In this document: piece by piece, positions 11,581-39,800 of the stretch
Numbering within the stretch: position 1 is the stretch's first letter
How the letters are laid out: each line of letters opens with the position of its first letter
Translations under genes and position numbers: made by a program
Assembly (NCBI RefSeq): GCF_002775205.1
Contig: NC_036460.1
Span: forward strand, 2,052,056 to 2,116,055
DNA: 64,000 nt
Source: Xiphophorus maculatus
Taxonomy: Eukaryota; Chordata; Actinopteri; Cyprinodontiformes; Poeciliidae
Reading direction: 5' to 3'
The notes under the pieces: generated by a model
Database searches by the model: none
The model's input: only the letters and a program-made list of their open reading frames with translations
Told to the model about the DNA's origin: nothing

Positions 11581-12685
11581 CCAGAGCCATGGAGACTAGA
11601 CTGAAATTAGACTGGGAACCAGCAAGAATTAAACTTCAGACTAAAACTACAATCTGAGTTTTAAATTGTAGTGAAACTGGAATCAAACTGGAATCAAAAA
11701 CTTGATTAAATAAATATACATAAATAAAATAATCATAAAGGAAGGAATTTAAAATCAAAGTGGTTTGAAAGATGTATATTTAGCTTGAATCAAACTGGAA
11801 TTTACAGTTGAGTCCAGTTGAGAATTTCCACAGAGTCTCACTGGAGTTATAGTGAAGTGAAACTGGAGTCAAACTGGAGTCAAACTGGAGTCAGGCTGGA
11901 TTGAAAATTCACCACTTGCAAATGAGCACAAACCAACAACCAGCCTGCCAAAATATTCTCAGTTTTAAAATATTTTATAAAAACATGTTCACGTTCTGAC
12001 TACACTCCACACACAGACGTCACCATCTTTTCTTCCAGAAATATAAAAACACATCGCAGTGATGCGCCGCGTCTTCTTTTCAGACATAGAGGAGTTCATA
12101 TTTTCTGCTACACGACTTAAAAAGAAACAACCATCTGAATATTTTACAGATAAAAAAATAAAAACTAGAAAGACGACAGGAATCTCTGCTACACCTGAAC
12201 AGCCACGCCCCCTGCGCGCCGCTCTGCGCTCTGATTGGACAGCAGGACGCCTGGTTGAACCTTTGACTTGATGAGTTAAAACCTGGCTGAAAGGCTGTCC
12301 GTTTGGACCGGAACCAGGTCAGAACCAGGTCCGACCCTCAAACAGCATCTTGTAATGTGAGTGTCCTCACTAGGATAGACAAACAGAAGCTGCGGCGTGT
12401 GTTCAGAGTCACTTCCGGTCTGACAACGACGATCTGATCGATGCTAATTTACTGACGCACATTAATTTCTGTCGCCTGTGGAACATTAACGAGGTTCAGA
12501 TGAGGATGAAGTCAACTCAAACTGCGTCACGTGACAGGAAGTGGAAACATCAAAGCAGGTGAGTCTGCAGGTGCGAACGTCAAAACTGAATCAAATGATT
12601 GTTCAAAGCAAAAAGAACGACTGGAAAGTTCAACTCATCAACCAATCAGCTGGCAGCAAATTCAACCGGCCAGCAGCTCTGGAGG

Positions 12686-12890
12686 AAGATGATGATGAAG
12701 ATGATGTCTCATCCTCATCCTTCATCATCATCCTCCTCATCATCTTCATAATAATTATTATCTTTATCCCCATCTTCATGACCACCTCTTGTCATCACTA
12801 TGGTTACCATCATCATCATCATAGTCATGATCACCATCATCATCTTCATCAACATGACATCATCATCACTATAATCATCCTCATCCTCAT
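12686..12890. repeat. CAT/ATC-rich trinucleotide tract
   Basis: Imperfect runs of GATGAT then CATCATCATCATCATA dominate the segment, which lies within 50 bp of the nyap2 stop codon on its 3' side. Open frames through it (His-rich in one reading) are compositional artefacts. Confidence 0.75.
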
Positions 12891-12934
12891 CGGTTTCTCT
12901 CTGCCTCAGTGGAGACCGTTGTTCTGGACGTCCC

Positions 12935-27560
<14,626 letters not shown>

Positions 27561-27562
27561 AC

Positions 27563-27840
27563 CTGAGGACCAGCGAGGACTCACAGTCCCTCCATTCCTC
27601 CTTCAGTCCTCCCTCTGCTCAGATGGAGTGATGGAGCTTCCTGATGGCCGGAACTCAGAGGAAACGATGACTCTGATGTTTTTCTGCGGCAGCGATAATC
27701 CACCCTTCAACACCTCCTGCTGTCACAGCCTCCTCCTCCCCTCCTTTCCTCCTCTCCTCCTTCCCTCCGTCCTGTCATAAATCCTCACGGCTCTCAGCCT
27801 TCGGCCGCGCACGCAACGGTCGGCTCAAGAAGCAGGAGGC
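27563..27840 (-). other. nyap2: Candidate non-coding first exon and CpG promoter of nyap2
   Basis: On the minus strand a consensus donor CCTCAG|GTAAGC ends at 27563, preceded by a GC-rich, partly polypurine/polypyrimidine segment. CpGs cluster at 27790-27830 (GGCCGCGCACGCAACGGTCGG). This lies 3.4 kb upstream of the nyap2 start exon, itself preceded by an acceptor. The left boundary is certain only if the donor is used; the 5' limit is a guess. Confidence 0.45.
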
Positions 27841-27999
27841 TGAAACCACGGCAACCTGACAGCATCCTCAGCCTGCTGGCTCCTCCTCCTGCTGACGGTG
27901 GCTCGGTGTGTGTGTGAGAGTGTGTGTGTGTGATGAGGTCACATGGTGTTTCTCCACCGCCGTGTGATGTCACAGCTCTCTGATTTTCTGACCAGTGAT

Positions 28000-30600
28000 C
28001 CAGACCCAGGAACTGGACTCGGCTCGGTTCCTGTTGGATCAATGAGTGACGTAGAAATGAACATTTATCATATCGTTTATCATTAATCGTAATGAATTCC
28101 TTACCAGGATAAGATTTTGATTTATTTTTCATATGACAAATTCCAAATAAAAGTGTCTGTATTGTCAGGATTGTTATTTTACTATTTTTTAAAACTGTTT
28201 GTTCAATAAAAGTGCATAAATACAAATCAATTAATTTGAAAATATAATTAAATACAGTTTCTGTCAGTACTAAATGAAGCAATAAATAACTCTTATCATC
28301 ACGTTTATCATTATTACAATAGTACCACAAAATATTGTGATAAAACCTTTCGCTACAGTGAAACAGTCCTAGCGTCAGTCAACAGAACCAGAACCAGAAC
28401 CAATGTGATTTCTATCACTAAACTGCACATAACCACTGCTTTTAATTTTCACATTTACTGAAACTCTAATAACACAAGCAGTGAACAAAATAGTAAAACT
28501 AACAGTTTTGTCTGGGTCTTAAACGTCATTATATGGAAATTATTGTGTCAATGATAAATCAAAATTCTTATCTTGACAAGAAATGTATCACGATAAATGA
28601 TAAACGATGCGATAAATGGCCAACTTTAAAGATTCAGGATCAGACGTTTTAGAATCATTGCTGGTTCTGGATTCCTGAGGGAACCAGCTGCTCAATAACC
28701 AGTTGGACCAGTTGGACCAATCACACTCAATGATTGATTTACTGAAATTATTCTGCAGATCTTCATGAGTTTTTTTGTTCAGAACCAGCAGCTGAAAAAC
28801 TATATTTTACTGATAAATGTAACTTTTGTCCAGGTCCAGTTCACTTCTCACTCTTCTTTATTCCTAAATCCTACATGACCAAAAAAACCTCAAAAACTAA
28901 CATGTTCATGTTCCTGAAATTATTCCAGAGTCTTTAGTTCCATCTGGACAGAAAGAGAATCAGGAAGATGAAACAAACATAAATAAAATGTTTTAATAAT
29001 GAGTGCTGTACCTTTATTCACTTTATGTTTTAACCATCCTAACTTCTGCAGTCTGAGTTTTTCTAACTCTGTTGCTGATTTTGCCTGATTGACCACAGAG
29101 TCAGAAAGCACTTAGGACATCATATTAAAACAGCATATTGTTCTACCGCAATGCATTCTGGGTACAGAGTAAATGTCATGTGCTGCACCGCTACGGGTGG
29201 AAAGCATGAGGAACACCAACAAAAAAGCTCTCAGAACAATTTATATGTATAAATTTTCCCATATATTTGTTTAATTAGCATCTCTGGTTATTTGTTTATG
29301 AAAGTGTATTATTCTGTAAACCTCATTTTGTTTGTTTGTCTATTTGCCTCTTGTTCAATAAGCTTTATTTAAAAAGTAACTTTATTTATGTAGAACCTTT
29401 CACAGTTCAGAAACCACAAAATATTTTACAAAAATAAGATATAAAAACACAGAAGATAAACTGAAGGAGAGATAAAACACAAGATAAAACTGATTAAAAG
29501 CCAAACTGAACAAATGTGTCTTCAGCTGCTTTTTAAGAATATTAAGAATATTAAAGAATACATGAAGAGAAGAAATGGTGTACACAGACTTCAAAATAAG
29601 AGCATGAACATAAACATCTAATTAGTTGAGGAATTCAGTCGATCAACATAAATGTCCAATTTTATTCAACTGAAATGTAAAAAACAGCCAAATTAGAACT
29701 GAAATGTATCTGGAAAATTAAAGCTAAAGGCGCTAAACGTTTTCACAGACAGCTAAAATGCTAAAATGCTAAAATGCTAAAACAAAAAAATGAGCTCCGC
29801 CATTAGCGCATTAGCAGATTAGCAATAGTTTATACACTGCTGCCCAAAACAAACTTTTACTGTCCTGAATCTGATAAGTTGATTTATTTTATATAATAAT
29901 TGAATGTTTTCTTTGTTTTGGGTTTAATGTGATCATGAGTCGCTCATTCACGGCTCGGTGTTGGACTTTAACTGGACTTTAACTGGACTAGTTTGGGTTT
30001 AAGACAAACTCTCAGATTTTTGCTGCTAAAGAAAATAAATAAGGACTTCATAACAGACTGAACACAGAACCGCTCAGATGGTTCTGATTGGGTTCATAAG
30101 GACAGGTGAACTGAGGTTCTGGTCGGGTTGGTTCTATCGGTACCGTGATGGATCAGCTGAGGATGGACTCCTTCACATCTCCTCCTTCTGCTTCCCTGCT
30201 GCCGTTTACCCCTGCTGGTCACGTGACTTCATACCTTTTGGTGAATGTGACATCAGAGTGACATCACTCCGATTTGACCCAATGAGTTTGACTTCCTGTA
30301 GTCACGTGACTGTCACCTCTGGTGTGATTATATAACTTCAGATACAGTTTAATGGGATTTTGCATCATTTAATCACACACTTGAAACAAACAAATTATAT
30401 TATATTATATTATATTATATTATATTATATTATATTATTTTACATTATATTATAATAAGAGAAGTGTGAGTAATCCTGAGGACCAGACTGTAAAAATGCT
30501 TCCTCACATAAAAGGTCACGTGATTTAATTGGTGTTTAATTAATAAATAAATTAACTAAGTAATTAATTTAGTTAATTAATCAAACTGAACGTTCTCCTC
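28000..30600. other. Intergenic stretch between divergent nyap2 and atp1b3
   Basis: AT-rich with no recognisable exon. At 29690-29790 lies a GCTAAAATGCTAAAATGCTAA-type segment shared with 5880-5990 and 41870-41960. An (ATTAT)n tract occurs near the right end. Confidence 0.5.
30393..30452. repeat. (TTATA)n pentanucleotide microsatellite
   Basis: About 10 nearly perfect copies of ATTAT followed by one interrupted segment. Confidence 0.95.
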
Positions 30601-30639
30601 TCAGCTTCTCTCTGACTCCATCACTGAAGACCCTCAGGA

Positions 30640-30892
30640 CTCCGTAATGCGCATGCGCCGCGTTCTGCAGCAGTCCGTGCGCTGCCGTGTGTGGGTGAGT
30701 CAGCGCGCATTCTTTGACGTGCGCGCGCGAGTGTGCGTGCGTGCGTGTGCGTGCGTGTGCGTGCGTGTGTGTGCGTGTGTGTGTGTGTGTGTGTGTGCTG
30801 GGCTCCAGAGCGAGCATCGCTGACAGACCCAACGGATCGCTGCAAGCGCAGATTAATTAGCCCGGTTCGGATCAGCCCGGCGCCGCAGCAGC
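30640..30892 (+). promoter_or_regulatory. Candidate atp1b3 promoter/5'UTR with NRF1 palindrome and (GCGT/GT)n tract
   Basis: TGCGCATGCGC at 30648-30658 is an exact NRF1-type palindrome. A GCGCGCGAGTGTGCGTGCGTG / (GT)n tract fills 30720-30798. The start codon follows at 30893 in the context AGCAGCATGT. CpG density is the highest in the window. Confidence 0.5.
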
Positions 30893-33800
30893 ATGTCGTC
30901 CGCCCCAGAAGCCCAGAACCAAGAACCGAACCAGGAGCCGCCGAAAGAGACGAACGCGGAGCAGAAACCGGAGGAGAAAGAGGCGCAGGGGGAAGAGAAG
31001 GATGCGGCGAAGGAGGAGGTGAAGGTGGAGGAGAAGGAGGAGAAAACGGAGGAGAAGAAGAAGGAGGAGGAGAAGAAGAAAGAGGAGGAAGAGGAGAAGG
31101 ACAAGAAGGACAAGAAGAAGAAGAAGAAGAAGGAGCAGAAAAAGGAGGAGAAGAAAGAATCATGGAAGGATTTCATCTACAACCCGCGGACCGGAGAGTT
31201 CCTGGGCCGAACCGCCAGCAGCTGGGGTAAGAGGCGGCCTGAGCCGCGCACCAGGCTCGGTTCTGATCGATTCAACCGAACCGAACAGAAGCTCGGCATG
31301 GTGTCTTCATTTATTAAAGGTTCTGCTGCTGCTGCGGCCCGAACCGAACTGAGCCAATATCCGGACAATAAATAGTTAATGTTTAATTGTGTCAAATATG
31401 TGCAGATTATATTCACGGTACCGGTTTAATGGACCAGTCCAGATTAATGGACCAGTCCAGATTAATGGACCAGTCCAGATTAACGGACCAGTCCAGATTA
31501 ATGATAAACCAGATCAGATTAATAAACCAGATCAGATTAATAAACCAGTCCAGATTAGTACCAGTTCAGCTCATTAAACCGGTCCAGAATATGAAACCCA
31601 TCCAGATTATGAAACCAGATCAGACTCCCAGTAAAACCAGTTCAGTTCTGATGAAACTCAGTTTAAATGACCAAAATAAACTAAAATAAAAGCTTTTCTG
31701 TATTTTTCTCTGTTTTCTGTCCTCATAACCTTTTTACCAAAAAATAATTATTTTACAATTTAATGAATGAATTCACAAACCTAAAGCTTTAATTTACTAA
31801 CATTTTTTTGTTTCAATTAAAAGTGTAATGTTTTGCCAGAGAAAATAAAAAAATGAACTTATTTTCCTGCAGTGAGTTTCATTTTGTTGCAGCTACTTCC
31901 TGTCGCCGTCCTCCATTAATGGAATTAAATTACAATAATAACACAAATACCCTCTTTATGAAGTTTTTGGTCCCAAAAATAATTTCCCTATAAATGAACG
32001 ATCCGGAACCTTTGTACGGATCACAGAGAGTTCAGCAGCCGGAACCAATTTAGTGTCCGGCGTCTGGCTGACATGGTAAGAACGACCGCCGGGGGGCAGC
32101 AGTGAGTAAAGGTCAAAACACACCGGATGCAGTTTGGAATCCAATCTGACGGAAAATTGATTCAAATGATGAACGCGGCAATTAGAAGGAGTTTAACGTC
32201 AAAAGAACTTCACAGATCGCTAGCGGATTCCTGCGACTGCTCATCCGACAGGAAGGTCATGGGAGAAACAGGAAGTGAGACAAAGTAAAGCGCAGCTGCT
32301 CTGGGAGAAAATACAAACTAAAATCTTTTGCAAAAAAAAGCATTTTAAGGCCTCGGAAGAAAATCATGAAAGAGTGAAAGGTTGATCTTGTTGGAGCAGT
32401 TTTGAGTTTTTGGTTCATATTCTCGCCTGTGAGTCCGTTGGTCTGTAGAATCAGAATCTGAATGTCTGGAAAACATCGGATCGGCGCATGAAGAGTTGGA
32501 CGCAAACACTTTGTCCTTAAAGCTGCAGTAACTTTAATAAATAAAATGTTTTGTACACATTTGTTAAAACTGTCCCATGTTTTAACAAATTATGAGAACG
32601 ATATTCCTTAAAAAGATCAATCTCCTCTCTGAGCTACCGAAGAAAAGCACTGCTACAAAAACAACCAATCAGAGCCAGGAGGAGGGGCTTAGCGCTGTCA
32701 ATCAATCTTATGTACTGCTGCTAAATGTGCAAATGGAGAAACAACTTAACATTACAGGAAAACGGTTTTTCTGTTGTCACCGGTTGCCATTCTAACTAGC
32801 CATAGGTGGGGGGGCATGATTGACAGCACTAAGTCCCGCCTTCTGGATCTGATTGGTTGTTTCTAGTTAGCAGTGGGGGAAGGCAGAGAGGCTCAATTTT
32901 TTCACAAATAATCTGTCTTATAGCAAACTGTCATGACATGGTCAGAGTTTTAAACACATAAGAAAATGAATGTTTTATAAATGTTTGATGCTGCGGCTTT
33001 AAGGCGACAACGTTATCAGGCAGTGACCAGAGTTTGGACAGGAAGTGAAGATCAGCCGACCCAGCAGATTCTAGTTTGACCCGTCAGGAGTCGTTACCAG
33101 GTCTGATGAACTTTGACCCGTTGTGGCTCTAACAAGGCTGGGAGGTACTGAACTTCAGATATCCAAGAACCAGTTCCGCCCCCTGGTGGCTGGTGTAGAT
33201 ATGAGCGCGGCATGTCTTTCCAAGGTCCTGAACTTCTTACTAATAAACCAAAATATTAAGTAAGAAAACTGGTGAGAAAAAACATATTTGCCTCCTTATA
33301 GGTATAGAGAAAAATAAGCCTAAATATGAGCTGTTTAATATCCGACTAACTGGCCTTTAACAAAATGTATTTTGAGTTTGGGCCCCATCTGGTCTGGTTC
33401 AGCCACATTGGAGGTTTTCCAACATGATCCGCCTGTTTAAGACCAATAATTGATTGGTGTTCAATCATTTTGAAGATCAAACCTTTATCATTTAGAGCTA
33501 ATCTTGAAACTGAATGATAATTTTTGATTAACTGCACAGTCCTAACTCTCACCTGGACGGAGTTTGAACCTGTTCCTGCTTCCAGTCAGCTCACCTGAAA
33601 TAAATTTCAACTTTTTCTGGTTTTAAGCCAACAGAAATCCTTCCTCTATCATTATCAGTTTGTTCCATCAGACTTCAGTGTTTGGTCCTCATCATCTGCT
33701 CTCTGCTGGAAACCACCAGATTTCTGGACTGTCTGTTTCAGCGGAAATGTTTAAAATTGGCCTCAGATTATTAGTTTTGCTTCATCTGCTGCCTCTGTTT

Positions 33801-36800
33801 GTTCGACGGCCCAGTTTACTATTCAAACCAACTGACACCACATTTGCAGGCTCAGTCAGAGTTAAACATTTATTGCATAACTGCTCCCTGAAGATGCATT
33901 AAGCTGGTATTTGCTGCTTCATGCATTATTCAAACAGACATTAATGCTGAGATATTTTACTAATGTGTTAGCAGTTAAATCTGCCATCAATCAAATCGAT
34001 TCTCAATAAATCAGAGTTAAAAGTTGCTTTCAGAGGATAACGGCTGCAACGAGACACTGAAACTTAATTCAGCTCATAACTGAACACATTTAACATTCTA
34101 TAAAAACATTCAGTTATTTTTATTTCAAACATTTGAAATTAACTCTCTTCTTCATGGAAGGAAAACAAAAACGGAGTTGCGTCAGATTTTAGCGGTTGAA
34201 GGATTTCTCTTTGGTTTTCAGCTGAACCATTTCTTCCGCTAGCGCTTGGCTAGCACGTTTGTTTTGATTGTATTTACCCAGAATGCCCTGCGCTGCAGTC
34301 CACTTCCTGCTTTTGCGGCAGTCTCTGCTTAGCATTCAAACCGCCCCAGTTAACTTCGGCCGAACCCAGACTAAGGTTTGTAGGTAAGCCCGAGTTCGAT
34401 TAGCATTCACACGTCACCAACCGAACCGGACTTTCCAGGCAGACGGACTGCAGTTGGATTAAAGCGGAGGAAACCGTGCCGGTGGGAGTTACATTAACAA
34501 CAGAGCTATTGTTACCCATATGTGGGGGTTTTTCATTGTGGTCTGAAAAAAATAAATTTGTACCATTTCCATTTGTGTTATTAAATCGGGTTCGTAGCCG
34601 ATAGTTTTCAAATGTCTGCGGTCTGAACCGTCGTGTTTAGACAAACATTAAAATTTTATCTGACTTTTGCATCATTGACGTGAAACATGCGTCATAATTC
34701 TGCAGCGGAAGAAGACAGACGGTAAATCTGCACATGAACAAAGTCTGAAAATGATATTAATAAAGTGATGAAAGAAGTCTGAGTCAGTGAACGCATCACA
34801 TACCGACCTCCTGGTCCAACTCCGTCCAGACAGAACCGGGTCAGAAGCTGCAGTCAATGCTTCGCTGAAGACCTTTGCTGTTTCTGGACTTTCTTCTTTT
34901 ATCAGCTTCCTTGGTCTTGTTGTGATCTGGTGACGATATTCTCAGCTTGTATTGCTAAATAAATTTAAAGTCCATCCCTAGACGGCGACGTCCATTTTTA
35001 CTGCCGTAAACAGAAGTCTGCTGTGTGACGTCTATGTTCTTCTTCTGCACTTTGTTGTGGTAATACAGAAATCTAATTGCTATTACATTTAATTAGTAAT
35101 ACGAATGAAATCGGATATCAGCAAAAAATATAAATTGAGCATCAAGACCTGCTGTGTGTGTAGAGTTAGTTACCAAATGAGTTAATTTGGTGAAGGTCCA
35201 GCCACTAGATGGGAGCAGAAACAAAAACGGATCTTTGGAATGTGTTAAATATGCATCAACAGGCATTGGTAGAAGAACCTCATTGGGTTTGTGATGATTT
35301 GAGGCAAACGGTGTTAAATGGAGGATGAGATAAATGGAAGGATAAAAATATTCAATTTATCCTGTTAAGTATCACAACATGAAAAAGGAGAACGAATCTT
35401 TTGGAAGGGATATTTTGAGGAGTCGATTCTTTTCTCAGTCAACTGGATGCTTGTGCTCCTTTAATACTAAGTAAGTAAAATAAATAAAGTCTTTATTGTC
35501 ATTGTACAGTGAACACAGGAGCAATGAAATTGGGGCTACTAACACTTTCACTTCCTGTTTGTTTCTGCAGATGTAAACAAAGAAATGTTTGATTTTTTTC
35601 CTCTAGGTCTCATTTTCCTCTTCTACCTCATCTTTTATGGCGTCCTGACGGGAATGTTCATCCTCACCATCTGGGTGATGCTGCAGACGCTGGATGACGC
35701 CGTTCCTCGGCACCAGGACCGCCTGGACTCTCCAGGTGACCCTACTGACAGCTGCTGCATGATCCTGCATGATGCTGCATGGCGCTGCATGATGCTGCAG
35801 CTCTGTTCTCTCTGCCTCATCACTTCCTGTGTTGCTTCCTTTCAGGTCTGGTTTTTCGTCCTCATGCTGTTGAGATTTCCTACAATCGCTCGGATCCAGC
35901 TAAATTCAACCCGTACGTCCAGCAGCTGCACGACCTTCTGCAGCGTGAGTCAAACCCAGATATGCCATGTTTTAGAGCACATGTGTCAAACTCAGGGCAC
36001 GGGGGCCAAATCCGACACGCCAGAGCCTTTTTTTGTGGCCCTCTAGCCTCCAGAGCGGCACACATAAAGAGAAGCTACAAGATAACAATTGTGTGCCTAA
36101 TGGTTAAGTATTATGTATTTTCCAGGCACATTGTACATTTTACAGTATGACCAGGAAACAATGTTACTTTTATGACTCAAAGACATTTTGCTTCCTAATT
36201 TAACGCCTTGAAATTGGCCCCTGTCTCTTTAAGAACTCCCCCTCTTTCTGAAGCTCTGCCTTCATCCCAACATGGCTCCTCTACTAATCCGTTTTTACCA
36301 GCATTGCTCTGAGCAGCAGCTCCTATAATGAGCTCAGCAGTTCCACCAGTTGTTTGCTAATTGCTCCTGGCTAGTCTGAAGGAGCTGAGTGGGGGAGGAG
36401 CAGCGCCTTGAAGGCGGGGCTAGGCCCACCCAGGCGTATTGGTCATCTGACTGGTAGTCATGGAGATTGAGGAATTTCTCAAACATGGATGAAAAAATGA
36501 AAGCAAGACTGCAGGTATATTTTTGATAATAACATTATAACATGACTGAAAGATGAAAAAGGAGATTCTACATAAAAATGCCCTTTTAAATATTATTTAA
36601 TCAATCAAATCAAAGCATCGTTTAAACTAAAATGGTCACAAACATTGAGTTGAAACGATGCTAACTCCTACCTGCAGGTGGCAGTATCTCTTACTTCTAC
36701 ACTGCTGCCTCAGCCTGACTTGATAATAAAGTATCAATAATATACTATAAAATAATATAGTATCTAAAGTTATACTATATGATCGATATGGTGAGGAACA

Positions 36801-39800
36801 AAAAGTGAATTTCACTGAGAACATTCATAATCTTGATGAAAATGAGTTTGGCCCCCCAGGATGTCACTTTCTATTAGTGCTGATGCTTTCACAATAAAAG
36901 CCCCGTTTCCTGTTTGCAGAGTACAACGACAGCATCCAGGAGGGGAACGACTTGTGTCTGGTGGGCGAATACACGGACCAGGACGACCAGCCCAAGAAGA
37001 AGGTCTGCCAGTTCAAACGCAGCAATCTGCGCCAGTGCTCTGGTTTGCCGGACACCAGCTTCGGCTACGCCGAGGGGCAGCCCTGCATCATCCTCAAGCT
37101 GAACCGGGTCAGTACAGAACCAGCATTAACTCAGGGTAGTTTAAATGTTGTGTTGTGGTGGGTTTCTGTGAGGAGCTTTAATTCACTCAGATCATTTCAA
37201 AACTCTCAGATTTTAACACGAAAATCAGCTTTAATTGCTGAATCATCAAGATTAAAGCAAAGTCTATACCATCTTTTCTCAGCAGAGGGCGCTGTGGTTA
37301 TTTGTTCAACTCGGTATTAGAGCCATTCTAAAAAAAAATTAATTACACGAGTAAAGTTTTAATATAATAAAGTTATAGTGTTAAAAAAATAAAGTCAAAA
37401 TAAGAGACTGGAGTCATATTACGACTTTATTTATGCATCATTATGACTTTATTCTAATATTAAAACAACTTTATTGTAGTATATTAATGACTTTATTCTC
37501 ATACAACTTTATTCTTGTAACATTGTGACTTTATTTTACATTATTATGACTTTCGTCTCGTATCATTACAACTTTAATATGGTAATAATAGATTTATTTG
37601 TGTATTATTACGACATTATTTTCTTAATATTATGACTTTATTGTCATATTATTGTGATTTTATCCTTTTATTATTATGACTTTTTGCGACTTATTTTGAA
37701 TTTATTTTCATACAACTATTCTTGTTTTATTGTGACTTTTTCACTGCAATATTATTTTCTTATTATTTCAACTCTATTCTTGTATTTTTACAACTTTATT
37801 CTTGTATTGTGACTTCATTTGTGTATTGATATGAATTTATTCTCATAATTAAATTGAATTACTTTTTTTTCTGAGCTCCATCACATGCTTTAACGTTATT
37901 TTTTTCTCTTGGGATAAAGGGATTGTTCATGCAGGTTGAACTCCAGGAGTTTTTAACATGTTAGAAGAAACTCATCACTGTTTAGTTTATCATGGAGCTT
38001 TAGCTGTTAGAGTGTGAGATTTCTAATAAATAAAAAAGCAATAACTCCATTTGTGTCTGCAGGTCATTGGACTGAAACCCGAAGGAGATCCATACATCAA
38101 CTGTACCGCCAAGGTAACGGCCTAACATCAATCCCATCATGCACCTGTGAAGGTTTTTGTGTGTAGATGTTTAGTATCTGCTGTGAATGAGCACAGAAAC
38201 AGGATCAGTCTGTGTTTTCTGCAGAGAAACACCCCGCTGCAGATGATTTACTTCCCGCCTGAAGGTCGTCTGGATAAAATGTTTTTTCCGTATTACGGCA
38301 AAATCGCTCACGTGAGTAAAGGCTGTTTGCTTCTCACATGCACAGAGGAACTGAAAACGATCATAGAAATCTAAATTCATGACCTCATCACTCTAGATTA
38401 TTTATTTTGCACAATTTTTCTGAAACTTTTCACAAAACAAATCTTCTCAATGGGTTCAAAAGTCTTTCTTGCAATACCCTGAAGTGGCCACATGATGGCG
38501 CCACTGTCAACTATAAAAGCTTTTCTGAGACAGTGAAAATATTTTATTATGTTGTTATAGTTTAATGAAATGATTTGCACTTTATAATGCACTATTTTGG
38601 TAAAAGTATTGAGTTACTTGCCTTCATGTGTACATGATCCATTTTTGATCAGAAAGATTTCATATGATGTTGGAAATCATTTCAGATCTATTCAGAAGGT
38701 TTCCATAAGGTTGTAGGGTGGATTTTTAGGAATTTTCACTTTTCTTCCAGAAGGCTATTTGTGAGGTCGGACACTGATGTTGGACTAGACGGATTTGGGT
38801 CGTAGAAAACAATAATTTTGTGTTACATACTGCTTTCAGTTGTTTGCTGGAAGGGAAAACGTTTGTTTCCATTGCAAGATGAGACCAATATAAAATCCTT
38901 TTTTTGTTTTTTTTTTTAATTAAAATGTCACAACAACCACATATTAAAGAATATTGTTTTAGATAAAAAAAGAAAATAATGATGTGATATTTTCTTGGGG
39001 GTACTATGACTTCCAGGGAGAGCTACAGCGCCACCTAGCGCTGCCACTGCCACAAACTAAGAAGAGAAGAAAAAGTCCACATCAGCAGAGAGCCATCCAG
39101 AAGTTAGGAATAAAAGGGATTAACCACTAGAATGGCTAGAGTTAGTCCACTTTGACGTATACCTATATCGGCTTCGATAGTCCAACTGGCCTGAAGGATT
39201 TTCTCTAGCAGGTGCTTTTGTTCTGTAAATAGGGCCATTACCTTATCAGTACCCTGGTAATGGCCTCAACGCATCTCACAGTTGCACAATTGTTCCTTAG
39301 ACTTCGACTTCGACTTCGACTGACTTTGTTGTCATTTTCAACAGTATAAAATATGAATATAAATCTAAATATAACATATAAAGTGCAGGACTGACAGTAA
39401 AATAGAAGTTATTTAGCTCTGTACATGTGCAAGGTATAAAGTGGAGACCAGTTTTTGAGTGCAGTCCAGTTAAGAGTTCAGCAGTCTGATGGCAAGTAGG
39501 AAAAAGCTGTTTCGGAACCAGGTGGGCCTGCACCGGATGCTGCAGAACCTCTTTCCAGAGGGCAGCAGGGAGAACAGTCCATGGTGGGGGTGTGAGGGGT
39601 CACTGATGATGTTTCGGCCTCAGGACACGCATCCTGCATCGATGGTTGACCTGACACTTCGCCCTTTTGCCTGAGCTGGGTGTGGAAGGTTGTTGCCGAA
39701 GCAGTTTCTCCTTGTGTGCCTTCTTCTCACTCACATGAGAGTTACCGAACTCTTTTGCAAGCTCAACCAGGAAGTCCACCCGTCTCTCCTGCACCCCAAT

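Larger units (their letters stand above)
9840..12934 (-). other. Probable nyap2 3'UTR plus short intergenic sequence
   Basis: No coding region was found between the zinc-finger promoter and the nyap2 stop codon at 12935. On the minus strand, AATAAA (plus-strand TTTATT at 10436-10441) is a candidate polyadenylation signal, which would give a 3'UTR of about 2.5 kb. The stretch contains a CAT-rich trinucleotide tract and a CTGGAGT minisatellite, listed separately. Confidence 0.4.
31227..35606 (+). other. atp1b3 intron 1 (contains several mobile elements)
   Basis: Non-coding 4.4 kb intron holding an 18-bp minisatellite, MITE copy 2, a reversed copy of the CGCCCCCACAGG family and a partial copy of the CTAC-type TIR element. 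No exon was recognised. Confidence 0.8.

Noticed and set aside
27794-28330. 178-codon minus-strand frame
   Set aside because: No domain; starts in AT-rich intergenic DNA and ends in the candidate nyap2 promoter. Composition drifts along the frame.
30581-31176. Minus-strand Ser/Pro- and Phe/Ser-rich frames
   Set aside because: Antisense of the Glu/Lys-rich atp1b3 exon and the (GT)n promoter tract.
31387-31689. Plus-strand frame with MDQSRL repeats
   Set aside because: 18-bp minisatellite in intron 1; no start context or splice logic.
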